A stretch of DNA of 64,000 nt, taken from assembly GCF_000178995.1 (NCBI RefSeq), contig NZ_ADVZ01000001.1:1274001-1338000 (forward strand), read 5' to 3'. Under the pieces are notes generated by a model. The model was not told the origin of the DNA. It did not search any database and was given only the letters and a program-made list of their open reading frames with translations. A program made the position numbers and the translations under genes. This DNA is from Afipia sp. 1NLS2. GTDB lineage: Bacteria; Pseudomonadota; Alphaproteobacteria; Rhizobiales; Xanthobacteraceae. Positions within the stretch are counted from its first letter, which is position 1. Each line of letters opens with the position of its first letter. Positions 39,219-48,498 of the stretch are shown in pieces.

Positions 39219-39833
39219 TCATTTCAATGCTGGGTCGCCTATCAACGCTACGTCACTTGAGTGATCAGCTATGCCTTCTGGCTCGATCGACGAGCAAAGA
39301 TATCTGCTTCTGAATTTCTTGCGCGTAGCGTGCAATTGGCCCGACATGCTGACATCGCCAGCAACGAAACGATCCGCGCGTCGTGTGGCTCTGTGAAGCG
39401 AGGCTATGAAGGCTTCGGCAGCCTCTGACGTGGCGTGAGCGATGACTTCGCGAGCATCTATCGAACTAGAAAACTCAATGTCGACAGTTTCGCATTCATC
39501 GCCCTTTGCTCTTCGTTCATCCTGGCTTCCCTCTTTTGTGTACCTGCGATCAGACGCACCGTTCAGGCAGTCGAAGAACCTAGCCCATAGTGCGTCCTTT
39601 AATTCGGAGGACAAGGACGCCCCATAAAACGCGGAATCAGACAGCGCCTTCTGGACAGCGACAGAACACGCTGCACGTTGCGTGCTGAACTGCCCTTCGC
39701 GGATGGACGCAAGTGCAAGAACGACCCTCCGCCCGCATTCGCCAAAACCACGCCGAACTCCAAGCGGCTTGCTTGATACATCGTAGACATAGTCGAGATC
39801 GGTGAGATTGCTTGAATCCACCTGAATACTCAC
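39219..39833 (-). CDS. Hypothetical protein
   Basis: 204 residues, hydrophilic, no signal peptide or membrane segment, no family I recognise. Composition is Ser/Ala-rich with lower GC than the ccm genes. It lies 31 nt after the secreted protein gene at 39865-40953 on the same strand and may be cotranscribed with it. The frame is long and free of conflict, so a real gene is likely but not certain. Confidence 0.45.
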   Translation of the reverse strand: MSIQVDSSNLTDLDYVYDVSSKPLGVRRGFGECGRRVVLALASIREGQFSTQRAACSVAVQKALSDSAFYGASLSSELKDALWARFFDCLNGASDRRYTKEGSQDERRAKGDECETVDIEFSSSIDAREVIAHATSEAAEAFIASLHRATRRADRFVAGDVSMSGQLHATRKKFRSRYLCSSIEPEGIADHSSDVALIGDPALK

Positions 39834-39864
39834 GGTGCTGGCGCCGATCTCCTTCGTCGAAGAA

Positions 39865-40953
39865 TCATTCGTTGGTGAAACCCACGACTGGGCAGTTCAC
39901 CAGAATTCCAGTCGTTTTAACCGGACCTCCGACAGGGCTTACCAACAAGCCAGCTTCGCTTTTTGCTACAATGTCGTTACCGTCAGTAATCAGCTTCCGT
40001 TGATTGTTCTTAACAGCCTCTTTGGCCCACTCGGCCAGTTGAACATCCCACATCGGTGAATATCCGGCACTGATCTCCTTGAAATGCGCAAGGATGTCGA
40101 GTGAAGGGCCTTCGCCACTGAGCGCGCTGTTAAGCCCTTGGCGCTCAGGATCCTTCGGCCCGGTCCGACCATTTACGACTGTGTAGATAATCTCCGTTGC
40201 GCCGCTTTGGAGGACGTCGCTTTCGGCAGGCGCAAAGGTAGATGCCTCGAGTGCAGCTGATTCCTCGGAGTTGGCGTCGAAACTGAGGTACCGCAGGTGC
40301 TTGCCGTCCGCAAATCCGAAGCGCAGCTTCAAGTCGACGGTGCCATTGTCAGGGCAGATGCTTGCCACGGAGTCGGTCACAACCGAGTAATCGGGATTGC
40401 CGCCGCAAAACGAGATTTTCTCTGATCCGACGTTGAAGGCGATCATGGGGGCATTGAAAACAATGTCATTACGGTTTGCCACCCGGACCAATGGGCTGTA
40501 GTGCGCATCCCCGACAGATCCGGCCCGCGCCAATCTAGGCGGGAAGAAATTTGGCGTCTCTCCAGCAGTCAACGTTTGAACTGGTGAGAAATCAACTCGC
40601 CCCGATTTGAAGACGAAGTTATTGGACTCATCCATTTCCGCAACCCGCGTGCTCGCGAGGTCTTTTGCCTGACTGAGGCTTGGCGCCCATGTGAGGCCCA
40701 TCTTTTTGGAAGTGGCGAAATCGCTTACGTCGGTGAGAACGAACCAAACTGTCTCTCCGGAGGAAAGGCGACCGCGATGAAGCGGCAATCTTACCACTTC
40801 TTTTGCAAGATCGACTTGGCCTGACGTGAGGAATAGCTTGGTGATTCTCTTTTCGACCGATGTATCCGCCGCCGAACTCCCCTCAGTCGCGAAAAAAGAT
40901 ACGAGAAGAGCCATCATCAGTCCGTAAACGCACTTCCTAAGACGGTTGTTCAT
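39865..40953 (-). CDS. Secreted hypothetical protein
   Basis: 362 residues from ATG 40953. The first 30 residues form a Sec signal (NNRLRKCVYGLMMALLVSFF, then cleavage near SSAADT). The rest is soluble and has few cysteines. I recognise no domain. It is 68 nt downstream of the cytochrome P460 pair on the same strand and may belong with it in the periplasm. Confidence 0.6.
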   Translation of the reverse strand: MNNRLRKCVYGLMMALLVSFFATEGSSAADTSVEKRITKLFLTSGQVDLAKEVVRLPLHRGRLSSGETVWFVLTDVSDFATSKKMGLTWAPSLSQAKDLASTRVAEMDESNNFVFKSGRVDFSPVQTLTAGETPNFFPPRLARAGSVGDAHYSPLVRVANRNDIVFNAPMIAFNVGSEKISFCGGNPDYSVVTDSVASICPDNGTVDLKLRFGFADGKHLRYLSFDANSEESAALEASTFAPAESDVLQSGATEIIYTVVNGRTGPKDPERQGLNSALSGEGPSLDILAHFKEISAGYSPMWDVQLAEWAKEAVKNNQRKLITDGNDIVAKSEAGLLVSPVGGPVKTTGILVNCPVVGFTNE

Positions 40954-41021
40954 AATCGCTCCGATCACTGGCTTTCATGGCCGGCCTTTGGCCGGCCCTC
41001 CCCATTTTGGCGATTTCGCAC

Positions 41022-41597
41022 CTACTTCTTCAGCCCGGGATAACCGGAGACATAGATCCAGTCAGTCCCCTTGGCTGGAATGTGACAGCCCAGACAATCA
41101 GTACGAAAATCCTTCGAGGTGGTCTTGACCCGATTGTCAGCATCGAACCAGGACCAGCCCCAGCCGTTACCCCACAGCTTGTTGTCAGGGTGGCTGTTCT
41201 TGCTGTCCTTCACCATCATGAACCAGCCCTTGAGACGATCTACATGGCTGACGGTGCCCGTGGTCATTACTGCAGTTGCTGTGCTCTGGACCTCTTTTAC
41301 CAAGATCGATCCATCAGGAAACTTGCCCGTAGCGCGATAAGCCTCCGCAGCTCCCGGCGAGGCGTAAACAGTGTGCATCTCTTTCGCACCCTTCTCGTCG
41401 CCCGCGACAGACCAGCTTCCCAAGTATTCATAGCTTGTGCGGTAATTGTCCGGTATGCGCATATTGCCAGCCGCGTCGACGGGTTGGACTTTCCCAGAGG
41501 CGGCCTGACTGGCCGCTGGCAGTGACACAAGGTATCCAACGCCCATCACAATTATTGACGCCGACAAAGCCGCCATCGTTGACTTGAGGATCTTCAT
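41022..41597 (-). CDS. Cytochrome P460-type c-haem protein 1
   Basis: 191 residues: signal peptide to about residue 33, a P460-type beta domain (SYEYLGSWSV, EMHTVYASPGAAEAYRATGK, FPDGSILVKEV) and a single c-type haem motif Cys-Leu-Gly-Cys-His near the C-terminus. Family members oxidise hydroxylamine or bind and detoxify NO, using a haem crosslinked to lysine. It is the second of a tandem pair, 9 nt after the first. The ccm genes next door would mature it. Confidence 0.85.
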   Translation of the reverse strand: MKILKSTMAALSASIIVMGVGYLVSLPAASQAASGKVQPVDAAGNMRIPDNYRTSYEYLGSWSVAGDEKGAKEMHTVYASPGAAEAYRATGKFPDGSILVKEVQSTATAVMTTGTVSHVDRLKGWFMMVKDSKNSHPDNKLWGNGWGWSWFDADNRVKTTSKDFRTDCLGCHIPAKGTDWIYVSGYPGLKK

Positions 41598-41606
41598 CGC
41601 AGCCTC

Positions 41607-42245
41607 CTACTTCTTTTTCTGGTCGGCGGGGACGGGTACGTTATCAAGCAGGGTATAAAACTGTGTCCAGACATCATCGCGTTTAGCACTAGCGATATGA
41701 CAATACGCGCACTCCTCCAGCGGCCTGACTTTGGCGGTGGCGGCCTTCGGCTCGAAGTGGTTGAAGTTGTAGTAACCCCAGCCATTAGTCGCGGGGTACC
41801 GTTTGCTGTCTTTGACGGTCACGTCGGCGCCGTTAAAAGGCCCCGGAAAAAATCCCCGGCCAGAGGGCTCTTGCCTCGAACCGTCCGCACGATCGGCGGG
41901 CAGCATAAGTTGTAGCTCCTTGACGAATATGGTTCCTTCGGGGAAGACGCCCGTCTTCTTATAGATTTCATAGGAACCAGGCTCGATGTATACGTTGTGG
42001 AACTCCGGGAAGTTTGCCTTCCCATTGTTCAATACGTTTGGTGTCAGAGGCGAGCCAACATAAACCCATTCATGGAAGTTTTTCGGCAGCAGGAGAGCAC
42101 CATCACTCGTGTATTCCGGAAGATAGCGCCCAGTTGCATGCCAGTCGTCCGGCGGAGGAAGCTGTGGTTGCTGCGCGAATGCCACCGTCGCGATCGCGCC
42201 GACAGCAAGAACGCTGGAAAGGAATACTGACACCTTGTGCTTCAT
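41607..42245 (-). CDS. Cytochrome P460-type c-haem protein 2
   Basis: 212 residues from ATG 42245: signal peptide ending at VAFAQQ, then the P460 pattern (HEWVYVGSPLTPN, FHNVYIEPGSYEIYKKTG, FPEGTIFVKELQ) and haem motif Cys-Ala-Tyr-Cys-His. The two tandem genes differ a lot, so they are old duplicates or a functional pair. Extension of the frame to 42479 gives no signal peptide and is rejected. Confidence 0.85.
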   Translation of the reverse strand: MKHKVSVFLSSVLAVGAIATVAFAQQPQLPPPDDWHATGRYLPEYTSDGALLLPKNFHEWVYVGSPLTPNVLNNGKANFPEFHNVYIEPGSYEIYKKTGVFPEGTIFVKELQLMLPADRADGSRQEPSGRGFFPGPFNGADVTVKDSKRYPATNGWGYYNFNHFEPKAATAKVRPLEECAYCHIASAKRDDVWTQFYTLLDNVPVPADQKKK

Positions 42246-42499
42246 GATTGTTTCTCCAGTCAAACCGCGATCCGCTCGCGTCGGCGATGAGAATGACTTT
42301 CCTCGGCCGGAACAGCCAGACTTAACCGAGGTACCCCGCGTCGCGAAAGTGACATGTGGGCATCGAGTCGATGCCCATTGGGAATGCGGAGCCTGGGCAC
42401 CTTGCTGCCTTGCAAGGCGGTGGCAATTATGTTGCAGTTCGACGAGGCGATCTCTGCGCTCAACGTCGCGAGCGTGCACCTAGTCCAGCACTCACTAGC

Positions 42500-42550
42500 A
42501 GTCTGCTGAAAAACCCCTCGCCGTAGCGAGATTTGCTGATTCACTTTTTT
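42500..42550 (-). mobile_element. Possible insertion-sequence end or terminator hairpin
   Basis: The minus strand reads CTCGC-TACG-GCGAG followed by GGGGTTTTTCAGCAGACTGC. The hairpin plus T run could end transcription from the kinase gene 276 nt upstream. The TTTTTCAGCAG pattern also resembles terminal repeats of IS5/IS1182-group elements as I recall them. No transposase is near; the rest of 42246-42825 shows no gene. Confidence 0.35.
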
Positions 42551-42825
42551 ATCACGAATTTTTATCAGAATTGGCGAAGGCTCGTACGCGGGCACATTTG
42601 TGGATCAGGGCCGGCTGTTTTCGTGCATCTCGCCGAGATGTTGGAGCCGCAGAACCATCCGCTGAGAAGGATTCGCGCGCTTGTCTGTGATTTGCTGCGA
42701 ACTGAACCATAGCTTTGGTAAGCTCTATTCGAATGAAGGATGCCCCTCGATCCCTCCGGAGCAATTGCTGCGCAGGCAAACAGACGGAAACACTGTAACG
42801 CGCCCTGAGCGCTCATGGCTCTTTC

Positions 42826-44493
42826 TCATAGCGGCAGCGCTAACCGGATAGTCAGGCCGCAATCCTCATTCCTTTCTGCCCAGATCCGTCCACGATACGC
42901 CTCTATGATGCTCCGGCTTCTGAATAGGCCTAAACTCATTCCAGAGTCTCTTGTGGTGAAGAATGGATCGAACAAACGATTCATATCGTTCGTGTTTGTT
43001 CCTGAGCCACCACCGCAATCGCGAAGTGCCGTTAACATTTCGACATCGTCGGCATGGCACGATATTTCCAGCCTTCTCGGCCGGCCGTGCACACCCTTCA
43101 TCACATCGATGACGTTTCGCAGCAGGTTGAAAACAACCTGCTGTAGCTGCAAGCGATCTCCCCTCAACTCCGGCAACCCTTCATCGATATCGGCACGCAC
43201 GGAAATGGATGACTCCTCCAACGCGTCACGAAACATGCCTAATACTTCCAAAATGACGCCGTCGATCCTGATGAAGCTGAGGTTTGCCTGCGCCTCCTCG
43301 GCCAGCACTTCCAATCCACTCACGATCGCAACATCCCGCTTTCTTTTGTTTACAACCTGGTTAGCGGCTTCGACCGCCTCGGATATCTCCACTGGATATC
43401 TTGACAGCCAACGGCGGCAGGCCTCCGCGCTGGTTTTCAGCGCGGTCAGAGGTTGATTCACCTCGTGCACGATCGAGCCGGCAAGCTCGCCCAAAGCCGC
43501 CATGCGCGAAGCGGTCGAAAGCTCGGCCTGAGTTTCGGCAAACAACCTTTCGGCGGCCTTCCCTTCTGTAAGGTCGATGACGATTCCCCGATACAGGAGA
43601 TCTCCATCCCCGTTCGTCTCCGGATGACCTTCCGAGTAGACATGACGCACCCTACCATCTTTCATGATCCGGTATTCCAGCTGAAGGGTGCTCCCGGTCG
43701 CGACGGCAATGGAGGTTTCGCGTTCGACACGATCTCGATCGTCCGGATGCAGTTTAGCGATCCAGATTTCCAGATCGAGCTTCTCCGCCTCGGGTGAGAC
43801 ACCGAATATCCGAAAAAACTCTCTTGAACCCATCGACGCTCCCGTCGTGGGGTTGAACTTGAAATGACCTATCTTTCCGATGCACTGATGCCGAAGCATC
43901 GAATCATAAATTTCGTCGCGACTTGCCTCTGCGTGCTGCCTTAGCCGTGTTTCTCGCGCGAGATCATCGGTTAATCGAAAGTTTGTCAGAACCGCGGCAG
44001 CCTGGATTGCGATGGCGCTGAAGCTTTCAATGGAGGCTGCTCCGAAGCTCCCGCCTCGATCCGCTTCCAGGTAGATCAGACCCACTGTGTCCCCTCGATA
44101 CCTTAGAGGTATCCACAAGACGGAAAGGTCGATGCTGGTGCCATCGAGCCTAGAAAGAACTTCGTTCATCGAAGTGGGATCGGGCATCCTGGCAGCATGC
44201 TCAAGAGCCCCAAGGTCCAACGCAAACCGCGAGGAGGAAAACCGAACACCCCTCACAGCATTCTCGGCCCAGTTCGACGTGGCGAACGGTACGAACTGAC
44301 CGTTCTCGTTGAATAGCACAGCCCCAGCTGACGCTCGTGACCGATGAAGAGCGATCCCGAGTAGTGCCTTTGCAAGTTCTTCTCGGCTTCTCGCCTCGAG
44401 AAGAGCGAAGGTCGCGTTTTGCTCTTCCTCGGCTCTTTCGCCCCGCACACTTATCGGCATGGCCAATTTGGTCTCGCAGGTTTTGCGGAACAC
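42826..44493 (-). CDS. Sensor histidine kinase, GAF-PAS-HisKA-HATPase, orphan
   Basis: 555 residues: GAF-like domain (about 25-175), PAS domain (about 195-320, LEYRIMKDGRVRHVYSEGHP), HisKA with the phospho-His in ELAGSIVHEVNQPLTAL, and a HATPase domain (N box VVFNLLRNVIDVM, G1 DCGGGSGT). The G2 box reads GMSLGLFRSRSIIEAYRG where family members have GMGMGLSISRSIVEAHGG, so the ATP lid is changed. No response regulator gene is next to it, which is unusual for this type. It may be inactive or act on a distant partner. Confidence 0.8.
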   Translation of the reverse strand: MFRKTCETKLAMPISVRGERAEEEQNATFALLEARSREELAKALLGIALHRSRASAGAVLFNENGQFVPFATSNWAENAVRGVRFSSSRFALDLGALEHAARMPDPTSMNEVLSRLDGTSIDLSVLWIPLRYRGDTVGLIYLEADRGGSFGAASIESFSAIAIQAAAVLTNFRLTDDLARETRLRQHAEASRDEIYDSMLRHQCIGKIGHFKFNPTTGASMGSREFFRIFGVSPEAEKLDLEIWIAKLHPDDRDRVERETSIAVATGSTLQLEYRIMKDGRVRHVYSEGHPETNGDGDLLYRGIVIDLTEGKAAERLFAETQAELSTASRMAALGELAGSIVHEVNQPLTALKTSAEACRRWLSRYPVEISEAVEAANQVVNKRKRDVAIVSGLEVLAEEAQANLSFIRIDGVILEVLGMFRDALEESSISVRADIDEGLPELRGDRLQLQQVVFNLLRNVIDVMKGVHGRPRRLEISCHADDVEMLTALRDCGGGSGTNTNDMNRLFDPFFTTRDSGMSLGLFRSRSIIEAYRGRIWAERNEDCGLTIRLALPL

Positions 44494-44817
44494 ATCATTG
44501 CTGAAGATGACTCATGAGAAGTTTCCAGGTGATCGAGCGATCTCGTCGGACTTTTCATTGAGAGCGAAGTGTCTCGCATCCAGGATGTCACCATCCCAGA
44601 GTGCGAGCACATGCTGAAATGAGGATTGGGAATGCTACCGATAATGACTGGTTATGCACTTCCAGGAAACGCGTTACATCATGCATAAATGCGCGGTGAC
44701 CAGCTCCAGATCCGCAGCGCGGACGAGCGCGCTCACCGGCAGGCGAGCGGGAATGAAACCTCGATTTATTCATTTCCCCTTCCTGCGAGAGCACTCTCCT
44801 GCTCGATTAATGTCGCC
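44494..44817. other. Region without a recognised gene
   Basis: 324 nt between the kinase start and the AraC fragment. It should contain the kinase promoter. No supported frame. Confidence 0.4.
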
Positions 44818-44953
44818 CCTGAATTTATCTAATTTGACTGCGAGCTACGCGAGCCGGAGCAGCTTCTTCCGCGCCTTCCGACAGGTCTATGGTCACGATC
44901 CTTCAGGTTACCGTGCTGTGGCACGCCAATTGCCGGACGGGCAGCAGGACTGA
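44818..44953 (+). pseudogene. AraC-type regulator, C-terminal fragment
   Basis: The plus-strand frame ending at 44953 codes for ASYASRSSFFRAFRQVYGHD and then PSGYRAVARQL: the second helix-turn-helix of AraC-family proteins (consensus SSFxRAFRRxxGxxPxxYR). The first helix-turn-helix and effector domain are not present upstream, so this is a remnant. The following 45 000-45 320 stretch has no gene I can support. Confidence 0.65.
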
Positions 44954-45322
44954 CGATCCATGCACTGGCCTGGTCCGCCCGAACGAATGTACGGTCAAAT
45001 CCCATGCGATCGGCGATAGCGCACCGGTGGCCGACAGGTCGGTCGGGCCGCGATTGAAGCAGGCCAAGTTCGGTATCCCGGGCCCGCAATCTCGCCGGGC
45101 GCATGCCCCCCAATCTCCGCCGCCGCTGCGATGATCATCTCCCTCTTTCAGTCCGGGTCGAAGAGTGCCGGACGCTCGGACACCGATTGAGGACCCCTGG
45201 GCAATGGGTTCGCCATAAGGTAAGAGGGGCGCCGGGGGAACCAGCCAGCTTATCAAGCGCTCAAATCTCTGGCGACGCGCCGCCACCGTTCATCAACCGC
45301 TGCGGCGGGCTCAAGATCGGAG

Positions 45323-45874
45323 ATGATCGGTTTGCGCAGCACCTCCTCTCGCTACGGCGCCGCCGCCCAAGCCTTCCATTGGCTGACCGTCATGCTGGTT
45401 CTCGCCGCCTATGTGCTGAGCAAGGGCGACCAGGATTCGCTCTATTCCGCCGCCGCGGACGGGCTCCGCAGGATTCACGAGGCGCTCGGGGTGCTCGTCT
45501 TCATTGTCGTCGTGCTGCAGCTGCTATGGCGGCTGATCGACAGCGCGCCCGCGAAGCAGCCGATGCCGCGATGGATGGCTGCGGCCGCGAAGCTCGTCCA
45601 CTTCGCGCTTTATGCGCTCCTCATCGCGATTCCAGCAACGGCAGTGCTCGGTACCTGGCTCGAGGGGATTCCCCTCACCCTTCCTGGATTCGACATCGCC
45701 CCCCAGATCGCGAAGGCGCATGGACTGGGGCAGCTGATCATGGAAATACACACCACCCTCGGCGATGCAATCCTCTGGGTTGCAGGCGTGCATGCAGCCG
45801 CGGCTCTCTTTCACCACTTCTATCTGCGCGACGAAGTCTTTCAGTCGATGGCTTCCGGGCGGATGAATGATTAG
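45323..45874 (+). CDS. Cytochrome b561 family protein
   Basis: 183 residues with four membrane segments. Haem-ligand histidines are in AFHWLTVMLVLAAY, RRIHEALGV, KLVHFALYALL and EIHTTLGDAIL / VHAAAALFHHF. Family members transfer electrons from membrane quinol. It stands alone between gene fragments. Confidence 0.88.
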   Translation: MIGLRSTSSRYGAAAQAFHWLTVMLVLAAYVLSKGDQDSLYSAAADGLRRIHEALGVLVFIVVVLQLLWRLIDSAPAKQPMPRWMAAAAKLVHFALYALLIAIPATAVLGTWLEGIPLTLPGFDIAPQIAKAHGLGQLIMEIHTTLGDAILWVAGVHAAAALFHHFYLRDEVFQSMASGRMND

Positions 45875-46265
45875 TCCGAGCCACTGCGGCGAGGCGTTTT
45901 CCCTCTGAATGTCGCGCTGCCCTTCAAGGAACGGTAGTTCCTTGGACGGCTCACCCACAATTGGTCTTGCCGATGGTCCAGCCCATGCCACCTTGCAGGG
46001 CGGCGCGTGCGGTCTGCAATCTCCCCAGTGCCGCCCGCAACCGACCGCCAAGCGCCAGGCCGAGGTGATGAACAATAGATCCATCCTGAAATCGAGAGAG
46101 CGATTGAAGTCAGCCGCCCTGTGGATCATTGCGAGGTTGCAGTGCGCGCCGGTCACCAAATCTTGAGGAGCACCGCATTTGAACTCGCGGCTGTCTTTTA
46201 CGAGGGCAAATGTCCGCGCTCTGCACATGAACGGCGGCGCTTCACTTAGTCTACCGGTGCGCGGA

Positions 46266-46469
46266 TCATCCCTCGATGATCACTGTTGCGGGATTAGAGC
46301 ATGTTCGCATCAGGACGGGCGTTAGATCGCGTATCACATTTTTCACGTCGAGCGAACCGATCCGCGGATGAATGGCAAGGATGACTTCATCGATGCCGTG
46401 TCGCCGCGGGGCCTCTATCTGATCTCTTACATCCTTCGGGCAGCCTGAGAAGGCAAAGCGCCAAACCAA
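46266..46469 (-). pseudogene. Luciferase-like monooxygenase, C-terminal fragment
   Basis: 67 residues: CPKDVRDQIEAPRRHGIDEV then ILAIHPRIG, matching the end of LLM-type flavin monooxygenases (consensus GSPEEVRDQIRAYxxAGVDEVIL). The barrel core is absent upstream. The rest of 45875-46265 contains no gene I can support. Confidence 0.45.
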
Positions 46470-46547
46470 TTAGTCGGGAATTAGCCAAGCAAGTTCCGCC
46501 AACCAGCCGCGGTTGGCGTTCGTCGTTGTCCGGTGCTATTGCCGCCG

Positions 46548-46626
46548 TAATTGCGAGCGAAGCGACGCAATCCGAGCCTCACCTGTGACTCTGGATTGCT
46601 TCGTCGCTTCCGTTCTCCACAATGAT
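46548..46626. repeat. Palindromic interspersed repeat of the Bradyrhizobium type
   Basis: Left arm TTGCGAGCGAAGCGACGCAA at 46551-46570 and right arm GGATTGCTTCGTCGCTTCCG at 46593-46612, forming an imperfect inverted repeat ending in CACAATGA. Elements of this form are scattered between genes in Bradyrhizobium and Rhodopseudomonas genomes, from memory. Confidence 0.75.
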
Positions 46627-46632
46627 GCTCTG

Positions 46633-47610
46633 TCACACCGGCCGGCCGCGCTCGATGATCTCGGCAGCGCCTCTGGCGAGCAGCTCCATTCCCACTGCGC
46701 GGCCGAGTTCGCGCGGACGGCTTGCGCAGCCAACACGCGAGGCCTCGATGATGCGACTGCCCGCATGATCGAGCACGGATGCGGCGAGCTGCATCTCCGT
46801 GCCCATGATTTCCGCAAATCCCGCAATCGGCGAGTTACAATGGCCGTTGAGCACCCACAGCACCTCGCGCTCGGCGTCGGCGCACGCGTGGGCCGACGCG
46901 TCGTCGATCGCTGACAGGATATAGCGCGTCTCGAAATCACGCGCGGCGCATTCGACTGCGACGATCCCCTGCCCTACTGCCGGCAGCATCTCGGCAATCG
47001 AAAATTCGTACGCGATCCGGCTCTTAAGCCCGACGCGCTCGAGGCCTGAGCGCGCCATGATCAACGCATCCGCGGGCCCCACCGCACCGCCATCTGGCAG
47101 CTTCTGCTTTGCGCGCTGGTCAAGCTTGCGCACGCGGCTGTCGGCGGCGCCGCGGAAATGGATGACCTCGATCTCCGGAAACAGTCGCCGCACATAGGCC
47201 GCGCGGCGGACGGAGTTGGTGCCGATCTCGAATCCCTTGCCACGCGTGCGTTTGAGCTCGTCGACCGAGGTGCCCGGCCGCAGCACTAGGACGTCGCCGG
47301 GCGGATCGCGCGAGAGCGCTGCGCCGATCACAAGCCCGGGCGTGTCCTCATTGCCCGGCACGTCCTTCAGCGAATGCATCGCGGCGTGGAGCCTTCCGTT
47401 AAGCACTGCCTCGCGAATCTGCGCCACGAAGGCCCCACCTTTGCCGCCATGCGGCGAGAGCTTGCCAGCCTGGTCGATATCGCCCATGGTCTCGAACTTG
47501 ACGATTTCGACCTCGGTGCCGACGGCTTTCAGGCGTCGTGCGATCTCCTCAGTCTGGGCGATCGCCATTGCGCTTTTGCGCGTGCCGATCCGCAATCGAT
47601 CCGATGCCAT
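46633..47610 (-). CDS. hemC: Hydroxymethylbilane synthase (porphobilinogen deaminase)
   Basis: 325 residues from ATG 47610 with AAGGGG upstream. Polymerises four porphobilinogens to hydroxymethylbilane. RIGTRKSAMAIAQTEEIARR at the start, catalytic Asp in HSLKDVPGNED, and the cofactor cysteine in LNGHCNSPIAGFAE are present. Some family-conserved stretches are altered: GTNSVRRAAYVRRLFP and HFRGAADSRVRKL where most have GTSSLRRQAQL and LRGNVxTRL. It may be a divergent second copy; its neighbours are gene remnants. Confidence 0.88.
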   Translation of the reverse strand: MASDRLRIGTRKSAMAIAQTEEIARRLKAVGTEVEIVKFETMGDIDQAGKLSPHGGKGGAFVAQIREAVLNGRLHAAMHSLKDVPGNEDTPGLVIGAALSRDPPGDVLVLRPGTSVDELKRTRGKGFEIGTNSVRRAAYVRRLFPEIEVIHFRGAADSRVRKLDQRAKQKLPDGGAVGPADALIMARSGLERVGLKSRIAYEFSIAEMLPAVGQGIVAVECAARDFETRYILSAIDDASAHACADAEREVLWVLNGHCNSPIAGFAEIMGTEMQLAASVLDHAGSRIIEASRVGCASRPRELGRAVGMELLARGAAEIIERGRPV

Positions 47611-47754
47611 AAGTATCCCCTTCAAGGCCGCGGGCCTCACACCCGCGCCTGTTCGGGCCTTCTAAACTCCGCGTGAGCTTTCTCAAAGTCCTGGAAGATC
47701 TCTCGCCTCTGTATAATCCGACTAAACAGGGGAGCCGGATGTGCGGCTGCTCCG

Positions 47755-48030
47755 TTGGTCTCGGCCGGCGGCTACGGTCTCGGAACGCTGTGCGTCATCG
47801 ACGTGCAACCGAGACGGTCGACCAAGCGCTCATCGATGATTTGTCGGACTTGGCATCTTGCTCTGTCCAGAGCCGTCTGCGCGGAAAAACGGAGCTCCAG
47901 TTGGTCCAACATGTTCACGTGGGTGAACTTCGCTTTACCGACGTGCCATCAGGTGTTCGTTCAGATCGTCCGATTGCTCCCAAAAGATGTCCACGCGGAC
48001 GTTGCGCGCGCCCGCCCAGCAGAAGACTAG
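47755..48030 (+). pseudogene. GAF-domain protein fragment
   Basis: Frame with VSAGGYGLGTLCVIDVQPRR, the typical middle of a GAF sensor domain (consensus GxxLGTLCVIDxxPR). The continuation fits better in another frame (VDQALIDDLSDLA lies in the frame at 47673-48035), so the copy is frameshifted and truncated. Probably the rest of a sensor kinase. Confidence 0.55.
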
Positions 48031-48063
48031 CCTAACCGGTCCTCAATTAAATCAAGCGAGCTA

Positions 48064-48498
48064 TCAGGCTGTAGCCGATCCTGAGGATTGAACACGTAGT
48101 AGCGCCATATTGCGAATTTCCGACGGAAGCGACGTCGCCTTACGCGACTTGCTGTCCATATGAGCGGCGGTCATTTCACAAGTCGCGGTTAGTTCGCCAG
48201 TCTCTGCATTACGCATCTCATGGAGGAAACGGACCGTCTTGTCGCGGACTTCGAGGAGCCGGGATTTGATCTCGATCGTATCGCCGGGGTGCATCTCACG
48301 CTTGTAGGTTAGATTTTGCTGTACGCCGCCTATGCCATTTCCGGTCTCGCGGAGGTATCGCGGACTTAATCCCAATCTTGCTAGGAAATTCCAGTTAGCC
48401 TCATCGAATTTGCCGACATACCACATGATGTTCATGTGACCCATATGGTCGCATTGCCAAGGATAAACGACTCCGCGATAGTTCACTTCAGACTCCAT
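48064..48498 (-). CDS. Acyl-CoA thioesterase, 4-hydroxybenzoyl-CoA thioesterase fold
   Basis: 144 residues of the YbgC/4HBT group: VYPWQCDHMGHMNIMWYVGKF carries the catalytic Asp and the N-terminal hotdog helix, followed by YKREMHPGDTIEIKSRLLEV. It hydrolyses an acyl-CoA of unknown chain. It stands alone. Confidence 0.82.
   Translation of the reverse strand: MESEVNYRGVVYPWQCDHMGHMNIMWYVGKFDEANWNFLARLGLSPRYLRETGNGIGGVQQNLTYKREMHPGDTIEIKSRLLEVRDKTVRFLHEMRNAETGELTATCEMTAAHMDSKSRKATSLPSEIRNMALLRVQSSGSATA

Noticed and set aside
45103-45870. Plus-strand frame of 255 codons across the b561 gene
   Set aside because: It is a shifted frame over the b561 gene, Arg/Ala-rich and without any domain, while the b561 frame has membrane segments and haem ligands.
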